Of a stretch of DNA of 64,000 bases, positions 48,196 to 61,416 are shown one piece after another. Numbering within the stretch: position 1 is the stretch's first letter; each line of letters starts with the position of its first letter. This stretch comes from Ailurus styani (taxonomy: Eukaryota; Chordata; Mammalia; Carnivora; Ailuridae), in contig LNAC01000003.1 in NCBI GenBank assembly GCA_002007465.1, positions 15,199,483 to 15,263,482 of the forward strand, given 5' to 3'. The notes beneath the pieces were generated by a model. That model did not search any database. It was not told the origin of the DNA and saw only the letters and a list, made by a program, of their open reading frames with translations. Both the position numbers and the translations under genes were made by a program.

Positions 48196-49515
48196 CACTT
48201 TTGCAATTATGATAAAATACTAATATTTCTAAAGTTTTGCTGGGGAGGCTGAGTTTTATAAATAAATAAAATTGTCACTAATCAGAATTAGTGCATGGTT
48301 TTATTAACATGGGCTTTTTTTTCATATTAGGTCATCCACCTAGAATTAATAAACAGTGCAAGATATTTTTTAAATAGAGAAGTTGTGAAGAAAATTAATA
48401 AGCTTATTTTATTTTCTCCTAGCAAGAAACAACATAAATTTAATTTGTGATCCATTATTTACATATCAGTGAAACCAGAATACTGCTATAGGATTTTCAA
48501 ATGTTATTTGGTAGAAATGAAAAAGAGAAAAACACTATGATAGAGGAAAATATTAGATCTGAGATGAGTACAGGAATTTTCAATAACAACTTGCACTTTC
48601 AGAGAATCAATCTTGTGAGCTGCTTTACCATGAGAAACACGTTTATATCTAATATAACATGTTAGGGGAGAATGGGTGGACCATACATTCATCACCTTCT
48701 TACATGCATTGAAAATAATGTAGTGGTACTTGTTCATTAATATCCACACTTTTCACATTAAAATTCCATTGATGAAAACTGGAGAAGGAAAACAGTAACT
48801 GGAAGTTGGAAAAATAAATTTATAAAGATATTTAACACCTAAGGGTCTAATGGTAAATCAGGGGGGAAAAAGTCTCACTTTTGAATTTGGAAGGTTTATA
48901 GAACAAGGAGGGAGTAATTATGTTTTAGATATTTATTAGGACATGCAAACAATGAATAATTGAATCATTGAAAAATAATTTCAGAAATGGGAGTAGTAAG
49001 TGCAAAGAGATTATAGAACCTAAAATAATGGAATTTTTTTATTGTACTACATTGCACTCACACTGCATTGATTTTTTTTTTTTTACAGAAGGGAGAAAAC
49101 TAGAGAAATTGAACATGAAAATATTAATGGCAGTTTTATCAGATAAGATTCCACTGTTGCTTCATGCAAAATAAACAAACACCTCCCCCCAAAGATGATC
49201 AATAAATAATAGGACAAACATTTTTTGACAAGTTATTAAAACTTATACTGAAGATTATTTGAAGAATTTTGATAATGAAAAAATAAAAAAAATATTTCAT
49301 GAAAAGGATTAGCTATAAGATGGATGAGGAAGTACTATTGGCCTCACTCCTTCAAATACAAAGAAAGGTTATGAGCAAAATATGCAGTCTTCAGGATGTA
49401 GACTAGGAAAAGCTTTCACTAAAGGATTAAATATTGGCTGCCAGCAAATTGATTTGATATTTCAGAAAATAGTGTTTATATTGGGAACACATAAAAGGCA
49501 AAAGAGAGAAGGGAA
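48196..49515. other. Unassigned AT-rich sequence
   Basis: No gene or family recognised. Confidence 0.4.
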
Positions 49516-49519
49516 CAAA

Positions 49520-49720
49520 CATTTAATAGGAATTTACCATTAGAGGAACTTTATAACTGTTATCATACTGAATCTTTATAAGAATTCTGTGAGGTAGGTA
49601 TTATTCCCATTTGATGTGTAAGGCAAAGAAACCATAAGCAGCCAGTCCATGGTAGAATAGATGAGTAGGGAAATGACTTTCAAATACTTCCTCAAAGTCT
49701 GAGTCTTTCCTACTACAATA
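49520..49720 (-). repeat. MIR-like SINE fossil, antisense
   Basis: Antisense MIR core: 'gaatctttataagaattctgtgaggtaggtattattcccattt', then 'gtaaggcaaagaaac'. Confidence 0.65.
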
Positions 49721-49751
49721 CAAAAAATCTCCAAGAAAAAAACAATTTTTT

Positions 49752-49945
49752 GGGCGCCTGGGTGGCTCAGTGGTTTAAGCCTCTACCTTCCTCTCAGGTC
49801 ACAATCTCAGGGTCCTGGGATTGAGTCTCGCATTGGGAATCTCTGCTCAGCAGGGAGCCTGCTTCCTCCTCTCTCTGCCTGCCCCTCTCCCTACTTGTGA
49901 TCTCTCTCTCTGTCAAATATATAAAATAAAATCTTAAAAAAAAAC
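49752..49945 (+). mobile_element. Can-SINE (SINEC)
   Basis: Sense copy starting gggcgcctgggtggctcag and ending 'gtcaaatatataaaataaaatctt' plus A-tail. Target duplication acaatttttt at 49742-49751 and 49946-49955. Confidence 0.95.
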
Positions 49946-49955
49946 ACAATTTTTT

Positions 49956-50889
49956 TTCTAAAACAGGTAATGTCACATTCTTCATTCAATTAAATTTCTG
50001 AAGGCCTTTAAGGCTTTTGACAACTGTTCCCCAAGGCAGAATGTAATCATTTTAGAAAATATTGGTCCATGTCTTTGGAATAAAGTGGAGTGAATTAGCA
50101 TTGCAAATGACACAGAATAATATACTTTATGTAATGATGTTGACCAGAAAGTAACAATAGGTAACAGTAACATCTTCATTTCAATGTACTATTGAAATGC
50201 CAAGTTCACAAATGTAACCATGACTTTCAGAGACTGGGCTGAAATGTGACCTCTGGGCCTGCAGAGGCAGCTGGGGATAAATCAGAAACCTTTCGGAGAA
50301 GCTCCTGTATCCAAGTGCTAAAGCCATGCTATCTCTTCCCATACATCCCAGTTTCCCTTCTTTGCTGCTTCATTAACTGTAGCCTCCCATAATGTAAAAA
50401 TTTCCTCTGAGTGTCATTTCTGTATTCCTTCCCTCTCCCTTATGTTAGATTTGCCTTTTCTTTCTGCAAAATTAGTCCATGAGCTTAGCCTGTCCCTGCT
50501 CCATTCCAAAGGTTAAGTGGAAACAACTTGGTAATGCACTTTAAAGAGAAATGACCTTATTCATACTCAAATAATTTTGATGAAAGTTTGTGTTTTTATT
50601 ATTTTGTATATGTCAAATGTAAATTTATTAGAATCAAATCAATGAGAGAAGAAAAGAAAATACACAAATGGCAAATAACACATTAACTATGATTAAATTG
50701 TTATTCCAATACTATGAAACTAAAAGTTCATGGGAAACCTTTTAAGACTAACTTAGAGCCAAAAGTGTCAAGTAGGTGGGAATAAAGATTTAAAAAAGCT
50801 TTCACTAGAATCAATGACAAATGCTTTTTGGTCCTAAGCCAGACAATTTAAGCACTTATGTGGTTTTATATTATCTTTTTAGATATATA
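49956..50889. other. Unassigned sequence
   Basis: No repeat family recognised. 50210-50520 is less AT-rich than its surroundings. Confidence 0.4.
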
Positions 50890-51348
50890 ATTGGTATGGT
50901 GGCCTGTCTCCAAGATATCCCCTCAAGATCCTTGCCTATCTATCCATACTTGTGGAATCAGGGCTGATTTGAGTTACCAATAGAACACTGCAGAAGTGAC
51001 AGCATGACTTTTAAGGCTGGGTTTAAAGGAGCTGTTTTTTTCTTGTTCTCTTGCATTGCTCCCTCTGGGACCAGCCAGCTGCCATGAGAGCACCAGAGCA
51101 GCCCACAAGGTGAGGAATTAACTAGGCAGTATTGAGGTTAAAAAACCTTGGAAGTGGATCAGCCAGTCCCAGACAAGCCGTCAGATGACTATAACCTCAA
51201 CTGACATCAGACTGCAACCTCAGGGACTCTGATACATTTCTGAATTCCTGACCTGCATAAACCGTTAAAGATAACACATAATTATTATAATTTTAAGTCA
51301 CTAAACTTGGGATGATTTGTTATCTAGCAATAGATAATTAATACAGTT
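50890..51348 (+). mobile_element. MaLR-type (MLT1-like) LTR, sense
   Basis: It reads 'ctgccatgagagcaccagagcagcccacaaggtgag', 'tctgaattcctgacctgcataaacc' and ends 'ttttaagtcactaaacttgggatgatttgttatctagcaatagataattaatacag'. This is the recurrent end of MaLR LTRs. Subfamily not assigned. Confidence 0.75.
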
Positions 51349-52611
51349 AGATAAAGTGATGTAGCAAATAGACAAAAAGAGATCGTTTCCAGTTGCTGCT
51401 TTTCCCAAAAGTCATGTTTTAAATAATCTATAATGATTTCCTTTAAGAATGATAATTAAGAATGGTTAGTTACTATATGTGGTGGCTAACAATAATCAGT
51501 GGTGAATTGGGAATGGAATAGAGATACAAAGGCAGTCTGAAAACTGCTTCCTAGATTTTGGTAGTTGAAATAGTATTTTAGACTATTACCAAAAAAAAAG
51601 CATACAGCAATAAAATAAAAGTCATCATTTCTTTATCTAATGAGGAAATATTAATTGAGCACATACTATGTGCTCAGGTATTAGAAATAAATTAACAATG
51701 ATAGTTTCCTCTATGAAGTTCACATTCATACATCAACAGATTTTAATGTTCAATTAAAATTAAACAGGGTCATTTATTTACATTTTAATCCTTTTCATAA
51801 TACACACAAAATATATTTTCTTTAGTTTTATGTTAGTTAGTGTACAGTTGTCTCTCAATTCCACTGGCTCTGATGAGGGGCCACTGGTTCTGAGTGGTGC
51901 TAAGTGAAAGAACATGAAGAGTGATTCCAAAATTCCTTTGTGTTTCAGAGAACTTGTGTAGTTATAATTAAGGTTTCAGTTCATTCATTTATTTATATTC
52001 ATTCATTACAGAAGTACTTATCAAATGTTATCAACATATTTCCATATCCTTAAATATATTATAGGGTGTAAGAATGATTCTACTTACTTTCTTTTCATCA
52101 AAAGTAGTTTCAGATTATGTTTACTATACTCTATTTTCTAAATTGGTAGCAGAGAAAATAACTAGATATTTTAGTTAAAAGCATACAAAATAATTTAAAA
52201 AGTTTTAACATTTAATGAGATCACAGAATCAAACTGTATCAGAAATGAGATATTATTATGTCCTTCTATTTTAAAATATATGTTTATTTGAGGGAAAATA
52301 AGGTGGATTAGAAGTATTTAGGAGTCGATATTTTACTTCATGGAAAAGGATAATTGGATAAAGAATATTAAAGAGCTGGAATACAGTGGTCAGTCAATAA
52401 TAAATTTTATAATAATAAATTTCATCTTACAAATAGGTACCCAATATTTACCTCTTGATTAAAATTATTATATAAATTACTAATATGGATTTCTGGTTGT
52501 TCTTTAGGAAGCTATATACACATATGTCTTGGGGATTGTGCTGTGTATTTTAGTATGGATACATTTCAAGCATGAAGTATATTAACTGAAAAGAGTCTTG
52601 ATTAGATGTGA
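51349..52611. other. Unassigned AT-rich sequence with an L2-like patch
   Basis: About 51640-51740 ('aattgagcacatactatgtgctcaggtattagaaat') looks like an antisense L2 3' end. The rest is unassigned. Confidence 0.45.
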
Positions 52612-52621
52612 AATTATTTCC

Positions 52622-52817
52622 TTTTTTAATAATTTATTTATTTATTAGGACAAGAGAGAACACAGACAGCAGAGAGCATGAGTGAGGGAGGAGGGGCAGA
52701 GGGAGAGGGAGAAGCAGGCATCCCTCTGTGCAAGGATTCAGACACGGGGCTCTCAGTTCCCAGACCCTGGGATCATGACCTGAGCCAAAGGCAGATGCTT
52801 CACCAACTGAGCCACCC
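52622..52817 (-). mobile_element. Can-SINE lacking its extreme 5' end
   Basis: Antisense copy that stops at ...gagccaccc without the usual 'aggcgccc'. The duplication aattatttcc (52612-52621 and 52818-52827) follows directly, so it was probably 5'-truncated by about 8 bp at insertion. Confidence 0.93.
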
Positions 52818-52827
52818 AATTATTTCC

Positions 52828-53689
52828 CCCCCAATTTTTTTTCTTTTCTTTTCTTCTCTTCTTTTTCTTAACACTCATCCAACTTAATTTAAAACAATTT
52901 AAACCCAAACAAAGGAATAATTCAGAGTTCACTTTTAGGCTAATAATTAATTAACAATTTCAGTAAAGAGGTGGTTCATTAGATGTCTCACTCAGGTCCT
53001 TTAGGTTATTACCAAAGACAGAAAAGTTGAATCGCAGCCAAAATGGAACAAAATTTCAAGAAATTATGTTTAAGGTATCCCTTTGCTTTCCCAGGAACCC
53101 TGAAATTGTTACTTTTCAGCAAAGTGAACTTAATGATGTGCCTTTTCTTTCCCTGGTGACTTCCTATAGCTTAATTAGCTGATTTGGGTCAACTACCTGG
53201 TTCATCAGTTTTTGAACATCTGAGATTTAGTCTTAAATTCCCTTTTGAGAAATGAATTCCCATCACAAAGACCTCATTGGTGTGTGTGTGTGGGCGAAAT
53301 AATTTTGAGCAATTAGGAATTAATGATGACCTTTCAGGGGATAGCAGAGGACATATTCATAAAAGTTGACTATATATCACTAAGAATGAGTAATGCACTC
53401 CTATTAGCATAATTGGCTAGCCTTAAAATGGAGATATCTACAATTATTATGGTTTGGAAGCTTCTTGAGAGAAAGAGGAGGTACTGGAAGGTACAACCTT
53501 AGACATTACTCTTGAAATCTCATTGGTGATAATTTGGAAGCATATGTAAATTAAATTAAATACTTTAGTGAAACAAAAATAGAAAAAAATCACATTAAAA
53601 ATAGAAAAATCAAGTAATATTGTTGTGTGTTAGATACTTAATTTAAAGAATAGCAATCTAAAGCTTGGGCTAGGTGTTTTGATAATACT
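52828..53689. other. Unassigned sequence
   Basis: Nothing recognised beyond a short TG run near 53280-53292. Confidence 0.4.
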
Positions 53690-53828
53690 GGAGTTTGATT
53701 CATTGCTCTCCATGTCTTAACTGAGTGATGTTAGTGAAATTGTTTCTCTTTGCCTCAAAGATGATTATAATATTAGTAATTATTTCATAGGCCTAATATA
53801 AAAAATAAATGAGTTAATAGTAATACCT
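53690..53828 (+). repeat. MIR-like SINE fossil
   Basis: 'gtgatgttagtgaaattgtttctctttgcctcaaagatgattataatattag' followed by 'aaataaatgagttaatag' fits the sense MIR second half. Confidence 0.5.
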
Positions 53829-54495
53829 ACTGGTGTCACTTCTCTATTACTGACCAAACCACACCAAAACTTAATAGCTTGAAAAACTATTTATTATTCC
53901 TCATTGTTTCAGGGGTTGACTGGACTTGGTTGGGCAGTTCCCATGTTTGGTCTCTCACGCAGTTCTATTCAGGGACTGCCACCATTTAAATGCTCAGCTG
54001 GGCTGAATATCCAAGGTGACTCACCCACATGGCTGAGAGGTAATGCTGGCTGCAGTGTGGGAGCTCAGCCTCCTATGAGGTTTGGACAAGATAAGCTGCA
54101 TAATTTTCAGAACCCAGTGCTGAAAACAGAAAAGCAACCCAGTGCAAACGGAAAGCATGGGGCTTCTTGTTAAAAAATCATTAAGAGTTTCAAGACAGTG
54201 ACAATAGAATTTGCATGCTTAAAAATCTAACCCTAGACTTGGGCTTCTTACTGTATAATGGGTGAGTTCTAAGAAGAGGCATCCCAAGGACATGCATCAT
54301 GAAAGACCCAGATAGAACTTGTAAGACTTCTTATAACTTCATTTATCACATTTCTATTTGTCTAAGGGTCATCACAAAATCAGCCCAGGTTCAAGGGGAG
54401 AAGAATTTGACTCCATCTCTTTATTTGAAGAGTGGCATGCCGGTACAGGGAGAGAAATAATTGATGGCAGCCACCTTTGGAGATTACCTACCACC
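53829..54495 (-). mobile_element. MaLR-like LTR, antisense, family uncertain
   Basis: It begins 'tcacttctctattactgaccaaaccacaccaaaacttaatagcttgaaaaactatttattattcc', the backwards 3' end of a MaLR/ERVL-type LTR. It ends 'ggcagccacctttggagattacctaccacc'. The 89-codon plus-strand frame at 53904-54173 is inside it and has no protein similarity that I know. Confidence 0.6.
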
Positions 54496-55650
54496 TGACC
54501 TTGAAGTTTTAAAATAATTACTAAGGGAGATAATTCATATTAGTTAACAGGGTTCCTAGCTTGGAAAAATGCTTATATAACAACTTACTGTTATCCTAGA
54601 TTACAATCTTGGAGAAGAAACTAAAGTGACTTGGCTTTGTATATGTGCTATGTATCTGACAGAGTTAAAGATGTATGTGATATCACATTTTATCTTTGCT
54701 ATTTTATGCAATTTGTCTTGTAAAATATTAGAAAAACTAACAGTTATTATGGTTAGATTCTGTAATGGCTAAAGAACATTCTTAAGGTAATTATTAATGA
54801 GTTTAATGCTGCTCTCAATGATAATAAGCCCTTCTCTTTTACCTAAAGGTATTTTGCAGAAGTGGATAGTTTAGCTTTGACTTTTCTGCCTATTAAATAA
54901 CCATCTGCCACCTGTAGTCTATTGTCTTCCTACATTTATCACAGATGAGTGCAGAAAAAAAAATGAAAATAAATTGCTTTAATATAATACTCTTTTCTCG
55001 TACTTTGCCATAAAGTGCCGCATTCCTTGAATGCATCTTAGCTAGTGTGCAACTTGGGATTCCAGGTTATAAAAGCTTTTTATAATCTTTAGTCATTTAA
55101 CACTACCTACATCTCATTTGATGGCTTTTCTTTTCAGTTTGTGCCAAAAGCAATATAATTTTTCAATTAGGAAACAAACATGCTTTTTAAAATGAGATGC
55201 TGTTTCTGACATCGAAATTTTGTTTATAGGCACCAACAATATTCTAGAAAACCTTGTGTGTAAAGATAATTATAAGTGAAAAGAACTGCTAAGTGATCAT
55301 CCAGGACACCACAGAACAGTTTATTCTGTTGTGATAAAAACAAAAGAATATAGTCAATTACAAAACTATGTTTATTCTATTGTGTAAGGTCCTTGGAATT
55401 CACTGAGAAAATATGTATATAAAAAAGTCAGTTAGTACACAAATAACGTCAACCCTTGTGGAAGGAGGCCATGCAGCTTGATGTAAGTAAATCTGTGACT
55501 CAGTTTTGAATAGTCTATATTGTTTATGAATTACTAAGCTTACAGACCTTCATAATCAATTTATAAGAGTATAATCTTTCTAAACTTTGGTCCTTTCCTT
55601 TTTTCCCCGGACTCTTATTCACTTCTATTAATTTTTCTTATGATATCTCA
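54496..55650. other. Unassigned AT-rich, repeat-poor sequence
   Basis: No family or gene recognised. Confidence 0.4.
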
Positions 55651-55654
55651 TCTT

Positions 55655-56945
55655 AAATATTTTTTGGTTGAGGCATAATAAATACAAATTGCATAAGTGA
55701 ATATCTTGGTGAATTTCTGAACACTTTTTTGTGTATAACACCTTGTAAGTCATCCTCATGCCCTCTAGTGAGTAAACCATTTCTCTATCCCCCAAGAATA
55801 ACCATTGTCCTGACTTTTAGCAATATATATTAAAGTTTCTAGTTTATATATTTTACATAAATGGAGTCATACAGTATGGGCTTTTTTGTGTGTGGCTTCT
55901 TTTGATAAAATTTATGTTTTTGAGATTCATCCACGTTGTTGCATGCTGTAATATCACTTATTCTCATTGCTCTATAATATTCCACTGTGTAATCATTCCG
56001 CAAGTTACTTGTTAATTCTGTTTTTATTCAGCAGGTAGGTTGCTTCCAACTTGGGGCTTTTATAAATAGCAGAACTATAAACATTCTCATATATTTCTTT
56101 TGGTGAACATTAGGACAGGATTCTAGCAGTGGAACTGCTGAGTCATAGGATATGGGTATGTTTAACTTTAATGTATACTGACTACCAGTTTTCCAAGTGG
56201 CTGTGCCAATTAAGACTTGCACCAGTGATGTATTAGAATTCTAGGGGCTCTCTAGATCCTTGCAATCTTTCTATTTTCGTCTCTTTAATTTTAGTCATTT
56301 TGTCAGTATTTAGCTCTGATGACTAATGAGGTTAAGCACCAACCCATACGTTCATTGTCCATTTGGTTAACCTCTTTGGTGAAGTGTGTACATGTGTTCA
56401 AGTAACTTCCCCATATAAATATAAGAAATGTAATTTTTAAAGAGGGTTATCATTATTTTAAAAATTAATTTGTAAGGATCCTTAACTTGTAAAGTTTTAA
56501 AAAATTTATTCTACATATCAATGTTTTGTTGGATATATGTATTGTGAATATCTTTTCCTACTCTTTGGGTTCTTTTTATGCTCTTAATAGTATCTTTTTA
56601 ATGACTAGAAGTTCTTCAATTTAATATAGTCCAGTTAACATTTTTTTTCTTTTACAATTAGCTTTATTATGTATCCTGTTTAAGAAAACTTTCAATATGT
56701 TCTATTTTCCTTAAGTGCTTTATTTTATACTTTCCAAATTTAAAACTATAAACCATCTGGAATTAATTTTTGTGTTTTATGGGAGGGACATCCTGTTTAC
56801 CATGCATCATTATTAAGGAGAGAATCATTTCTCCTTGAAACACAGAGTCAACTTTGCTTTGAACCTGGTGACTGTCTGTTTCTGAGCCTTCTATTAGGTT
56901 TATTTATTTTTGTACCAAAGTTACTGTGTCTTAATAAGCCAATGC
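55655..56945 (-). mobile_element. Old L1M-type LINE fragment, antisense
   Basis: Antisense L1 3' order: 'ttgaggcataataaatacaaat', 'ggagtcatacagtatg', 'ttgagattcatccacgttgtt', 'ataatattccactgtg', 'caacttggggctttta', 'tttccaagtggctgtgcc' and 'gggagggacatcctgtttacc'. More diverged than the copy at 9.7 kb. Confidence 0.82.
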
Positions 56946-58636
56946 ATTTTTCATTAAAATAATTTGAGTAAATGAGGTCATTTAACAAGGAGCAAAAACA
57001 TTATGGTTTTTTCCTTAGTAAAAGTAATGTAACCTAGTGGAGTTACTGTAAGTTCAAATTTAACAACTTTCATTTAAATATGAAACATAATCCACTGCAT
57101 GAAGAATGAAGATGTCATAATATATATTTATTTAACTTTTATTCAATAACTACAATGTGTGAAATACAGGGATAAAAAAGGTAGCTAAGACATGTTTTCT
57201 GCTCTCAACATATCTAGAAAGGGAGAAAGGTATTTAAACAGACCAAACACAATATGGGTGATATGCAGTTTCTGCGCAATAAACATCTAATAGTCTAGTG
57301 TTCGGTGTTAATGGTGAGATGTGAGCTAGACTAAAATTTGGAGGAAAGCCTAATGACAGTTCTCAGAAAACTGGATGGAGGCCTGGAAAAGATTGAGATG
57401 GATTCATTCAGTTTATAGTTTTCTAGAACAATAAAATTATAGCACAATAGGGAAAAAAAGTTGAAGATACTGAGAAAAGTGTGACTTTGATGGGATCTAA
57501 GCTATTTAGTCAAGGAAGTGAACAGAAGAAAGTGCCGATAGTAGTAAAACAGAGGGGCCAGGAAACTGGAAATCCCTGTAAGAACAAAAAATTTATAGTG
57601 GAAGTTACAGAGAAAGCAGAAGAGACAGGAAGATGTGACAGAGGGTAGGGTTATTTGAATGCAAATTATGGTTGGATCACTAGTCTAAGGCATTGCCACA
57701 GGTGTGGGGGATTTCAGAGGAGTTGAGGCAATGGTCTCTAGAAATAAGGAAAAGTAAATGAAAAGTTGGGGTACCGTTGGGTCTTATAGACTTTGAAATA
57801 ATGGACCATGGTGCAACATGGAGAGAAAGGAAAAATGAATGTTCCTGGTCCTAAGGGTTCCTAGTGAGTGAAAAGGAGAACAGGGAGTGTTAGGTGAGGA
57901 GAAGAAAATTCATGGTCAGAGACAAAAGAGAAAAAAATATAAGGTCTTTGAGGGGATGAATACAGAAAATTCATTCAAGAGGAGCAGAGAAGACAAGAAT
58001 TGATTCAGCTGAAGAACAGGGTCTCAGAAAACTCCAGTATTTAGAGTTCAGAGCACAAAACAGACAAGTGAGACAGGCAAGGTAGACTGTTGAGAAAGTT
58101 GGGTGGGAAGCAAGTTTCCAAAGTCAAAGAACTTCTGGAATCTAGCACAGTGTTACTCAACGTGCCCCTAGAGAAAGTGTTTCTGGATAATGACAGCATA
58201 AACAGCTGTTACAAATGTAAACCAACTAAGCCCATTGTTTAGTTTAGCTAACTTTTTGTTTTTCATTTCATAACAAGACTTTCTCCATGTAAAGGAAGAA
58301 ATATGCTGGTTTGCATTCTGGCACAGGCTCCTTATCAGACTCAGTAACAGTTTACTGAGCATTGTTTAAGCAGTTTAAATAGCACTGACGTACATCAAAC
58401 ACCCCTCTGCTGATGATTATTCTATAATATACTCAGATCAGTGTATGGTGCATATATAGGGAACACAGATTTTAATTTGAATTACTTTAGAGAATTTAAA
58501 ACATAATAATTGATAAAACATAAATAATTTATTTAATAATAATTTAATTTAAAACAGAAATAATTGATAATATGGAATTAACTAGACATATACAGGTATG
58601 TATTATTTAAATATTTGGATTTAGGGACTCTTCCCT

Positions 58637-58663
58637 AAATGTCTTCAAGAAATGAAGACATTT
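58637..58663. repeat. Perfect 11-bp inverted repeat
   Basis: aaatgtcttca (58637-58647) and tgaagacattt (58653-58663) are exactly complementary around a 5-nt loop. Confidence 0.9.
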
Positions 58664-58716
58664 CTTGATTAATTTTGAAAAACAAAACTCTTAACAGTGA
58701 AAAATTTTTTTCAATT

Positions 58717-58760
58717 GTTTCAGTTGGAATAGTTTCAGTTGGAATAGTTTCAGTTGGAAC
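58717..58760. repeat. 15-bp unit repeated almost three times
   Basis: gtttcagttggaata at 58717-58731 and 58732-58746, then gtttcagttggaac at 58747-58760. Short minisatellite-like expansion. Confidence 0.93.
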
Positions 58761-58959
58761 TTTGATGTTTGAAACTTATCATTAGAGCTGTCCGTGGAAG
58801 CAGAGGAAGGGGTCAGTGTAAAAGGGCTATGGTGATCTGCTCGGGTAGCTCTTCACCTCTGGGCTACTCCTTAAAGATTCCAAGATGGAGCCAAAATAGT
58901 CTGCATTTCAGTTTGAAAAACATTGGGATTGACCATAAAAAATGATTAGATTTGAAATT

Positions 58960-59130
58960 CATGTTGACTCTTGACTCTTGCACTTTCTGGCCCTATGACT
59001 TGAAGGAAGCCATTTAAGCTTCTTGAGGCTCAGTTTTCTAGTCTTATAACACTGGGATGCAATAGCAATTTTAAAGAGTGGTTCTGATTACCTAATCAGT
59101 AGGTATAAGTGAATGTGCCTTGTACAGGTT
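58960..59130 (+). repeat. MIR-like SINE fossil
   Basis: 'ctggccctatgacttgaaggaagccatttaagcttcttgaggctcagttttctagt' matches the sense MIR central block. Confidence 0.65.
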
Positions 59131-59945
59131 AAGGACTTGACTAAGGGAAGAGAGTAGCTTAACATTTCATTCAGAGAGGACCTCTCCAATTCTCACTACC
59201 ACCCTACATGCTTCCGGAAGCTCTGGCAGCAGAAACTATGTGGCCTCAAGTTGGTGCTTGAATTTCTCAAGTTCAATAGCTCCCGAACCCTGGATATTTC
59301 TAGGGAAGTGAATGAAAAGTATGAAAAATGAGCACAATGTTCTGGTGAAATCTTGTCACTGTGACAAGTGTGTGAAGTGTCAGAGTCCATATATGTTAAC
59401 AGCACTATCAAAGGTATAACTTAAACTTTCAGTCCCTGATTTTCATGTCAAAGGGACTAACATAAATGGAAGTAAGAGGTTTTTCCTTTCAGAGATTTTA
59501 TTCAGAATTCTAGACTTCTGAGCAAACTTTTTAAGTGTCCTTTATGTTTATTCTTTTCTTGATTTCTCTCCTTTTCTCTTCTTGCTTTTCCTTATCATTT
59601 TCTCCCTCACGCCACTTGAACTTGTGTTTGAGGGGGATTGTTCCTCATGTGTATGTGTGGCACTTCTTTCTTTGAAATTTAGGAACTGTACCTTCTTATT
59701 TCTTTGTCATGTGTCCTTTCTGATTAAAAATGGTATTACCAGGTTTTCTTACTTCCCTAATGCACTGCCCTTTGTTCTAATCAACATTGAGTTTCAAAGG
59801 AAAATCAACTCAAGTTTCAAAAATTGAAGATGTAACATCCTTAAGAAAATGTGAAAGAATGCGACTTATCTTTTGAAGGCAATCTTCCAAGAAAAGTTGC
59901 AAAGGTGCACTGACTAATGACAACATACTTAAGTAATAATTCTAA
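59131..59945. other. Unassigned sequence
   Basis: No gene or family recognised. Confidence 0.4.
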
Positions 59946-59954
59946 AAGTCATCA

Positions 59955-60182
59955 TTAATTAAGCATTTACTCTGTAGTAAGCTTCTCTGTATCTATTAAC
60001 TCTTAAATCTTATAATCACCTAATGAAGGAAATACCACTATTATCCTCATTTTATTGATGAGGACGTTAAAGCACAGAAATGCGGAGTAAATTTCTCAGG
60101 GTCACACAGCTAAAAACTATGGAAGTCGGATTTAAACCTAGGCCATCTGACTGCAGAGACTGCTCTCACACTATACTATGAT
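59955..60182 (-). repeat. MIR SINE, antisense, well preserved
   Basis: 'attattaactcttaaatcttataatcacc'-type start, then 'ctattatcctcattttattgatgagg', 'agcacagaaatgcggag', 'cagggtcacacagcta' and 'ggatttaaacctaggccatctgactgcagag', ending 'cacactatactatg'. Nearly full length. Confidence 0.85.
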
Positions 60183-61189
60183 GAAGTAAATTCATCACCT
60201 GCAAGGTGACTGATTTGTCTGATGATTAGTGCCTGTTGCTCCCCTTCCTGAGATTAAGAACCAAAAAGACATAATTAAGAAAGCATGTGCACCAGTCTGA
60301 CTCCCTGGTAATTTTGTGGAATGGTATATAGAACAGGGATTGTCATTTTCATTGATTCATATACTCTTGGATCGCATACAGCAGAAGGCATTGGAGGACT
60401 CAACAGATTGTTCCCTAATCATCCAAATCCATGCAGTTTCTCATGAATAAAAGTTTATAATATTTTCAAACTATTTAGAGATTGGCAGCTGGATACGCTA
60501 TTAATTCCTTTTGGAGCATGCCACTTAAGATGGGCCTTAATGAATGCAGCATTTTATTTTTAATTAAAATACTTAGTTCAGGGAGCATTTATTAATAATT
60601 CTAACAGCAACAGATGGTCTGCTTATGTGTCGAAACAATCTTTACCCAAAATCAGTCAAAATAATTAACAAAATGTAAATTATTAAACACTTAAATATGT
60701 ATTATGTATCATTACCATTCCCATAACATATTTTAATCTTTTATGAGAAAAACATGACAGTTAAACAATAATGTATAGAATATTGCATGCCAAATGTTCA
60801 GAAAACTAAATTTTCTTGTTTTTTTATATCAAAAATATCATTTGTATTGGTAACGTTTTCTAGCATTCTTGTCACCTAGAAATGGAATTAAATAAATGGA
60901 GTTTTCCTTTGGTAAGAACATTATATAAAATGCTTTACAAAAGAATTACATCGAATATTGGACAAGAACCTGAAAGTTCAGGTCTGTCATTATTTTTTGC
61001 TGTCGCAGTTGGAACCCTGGAAACAATTTACATCCTGTCCATTCATCTGCAGTTTGATAGGGCTGCTGTGAATCTCTTTCTTTCAAGTGTTTGAGAATCT
61101 TTGGCAGAACACAGCCACCAATGTACAAAGGTTTGCTCTGTCTCCCAGGCCCTCACTTTCTCATTCCACACACTTTGTGCTGCTTCTAA
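60183..61189. other. Repeat-poor AT-rich sequence
   Basis: No family or exon recognised between the MIR and the next SINE. Confidence 0.4.
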
Positions 61190-61203
61190 AATATACCTCA
61201 CTG

Positions 61204-61398
61204 CAACGCCTGGTGGCTCAGATGGTTAAGCACCTGCCTTCAGCTCAGGTCACAATCTCCAGTTCCTGGAATCCAGCCTCACATCCGGCTCCCAGCTCAG
61301 CAGGGAGCCTATTTCTCCCTCTGCCTCTGCCTCTTTCCCTGCTTGTGCTCTCTCTGCCTCTCTCCCAAATGAATGAATAAAATCTTAAAAAAAATAAT
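61204..61398 (+). mobile_element. Can-SINE, older subtype
   Basis: Sense copy starting aacgcctggtggctcagatgg and ending 'cccaaatgaatgaataaaatctt' plus A-rich tail. Flank match aatatacctca at 61190-61200 and 61406-61416. Confidence 0.93.
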
Positions 61399-61416
61399 AA
61401 AATACAATATACCTCA

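Larger units (their letters stand above)
56946..58955. other. Mostly unassigned; L2-like patch and short motifs
   Basis: About 57140-57300 ('tattcaataactacaatgtgtgaaatacagggataaaaaag') looks like an antisense L2 3' end. 57300-58150 is G/A-rich and may continue it. A hairpin (58637-58663) and a short tandem repeat (58717-58760) are listed separately. Confidence 0.45.

Noticed and set aside
53904..54173. 89-codon plus-strand frame
   Set aside because: It lies within a MaLR-like LTR read backwards, with no domain that I recognise.
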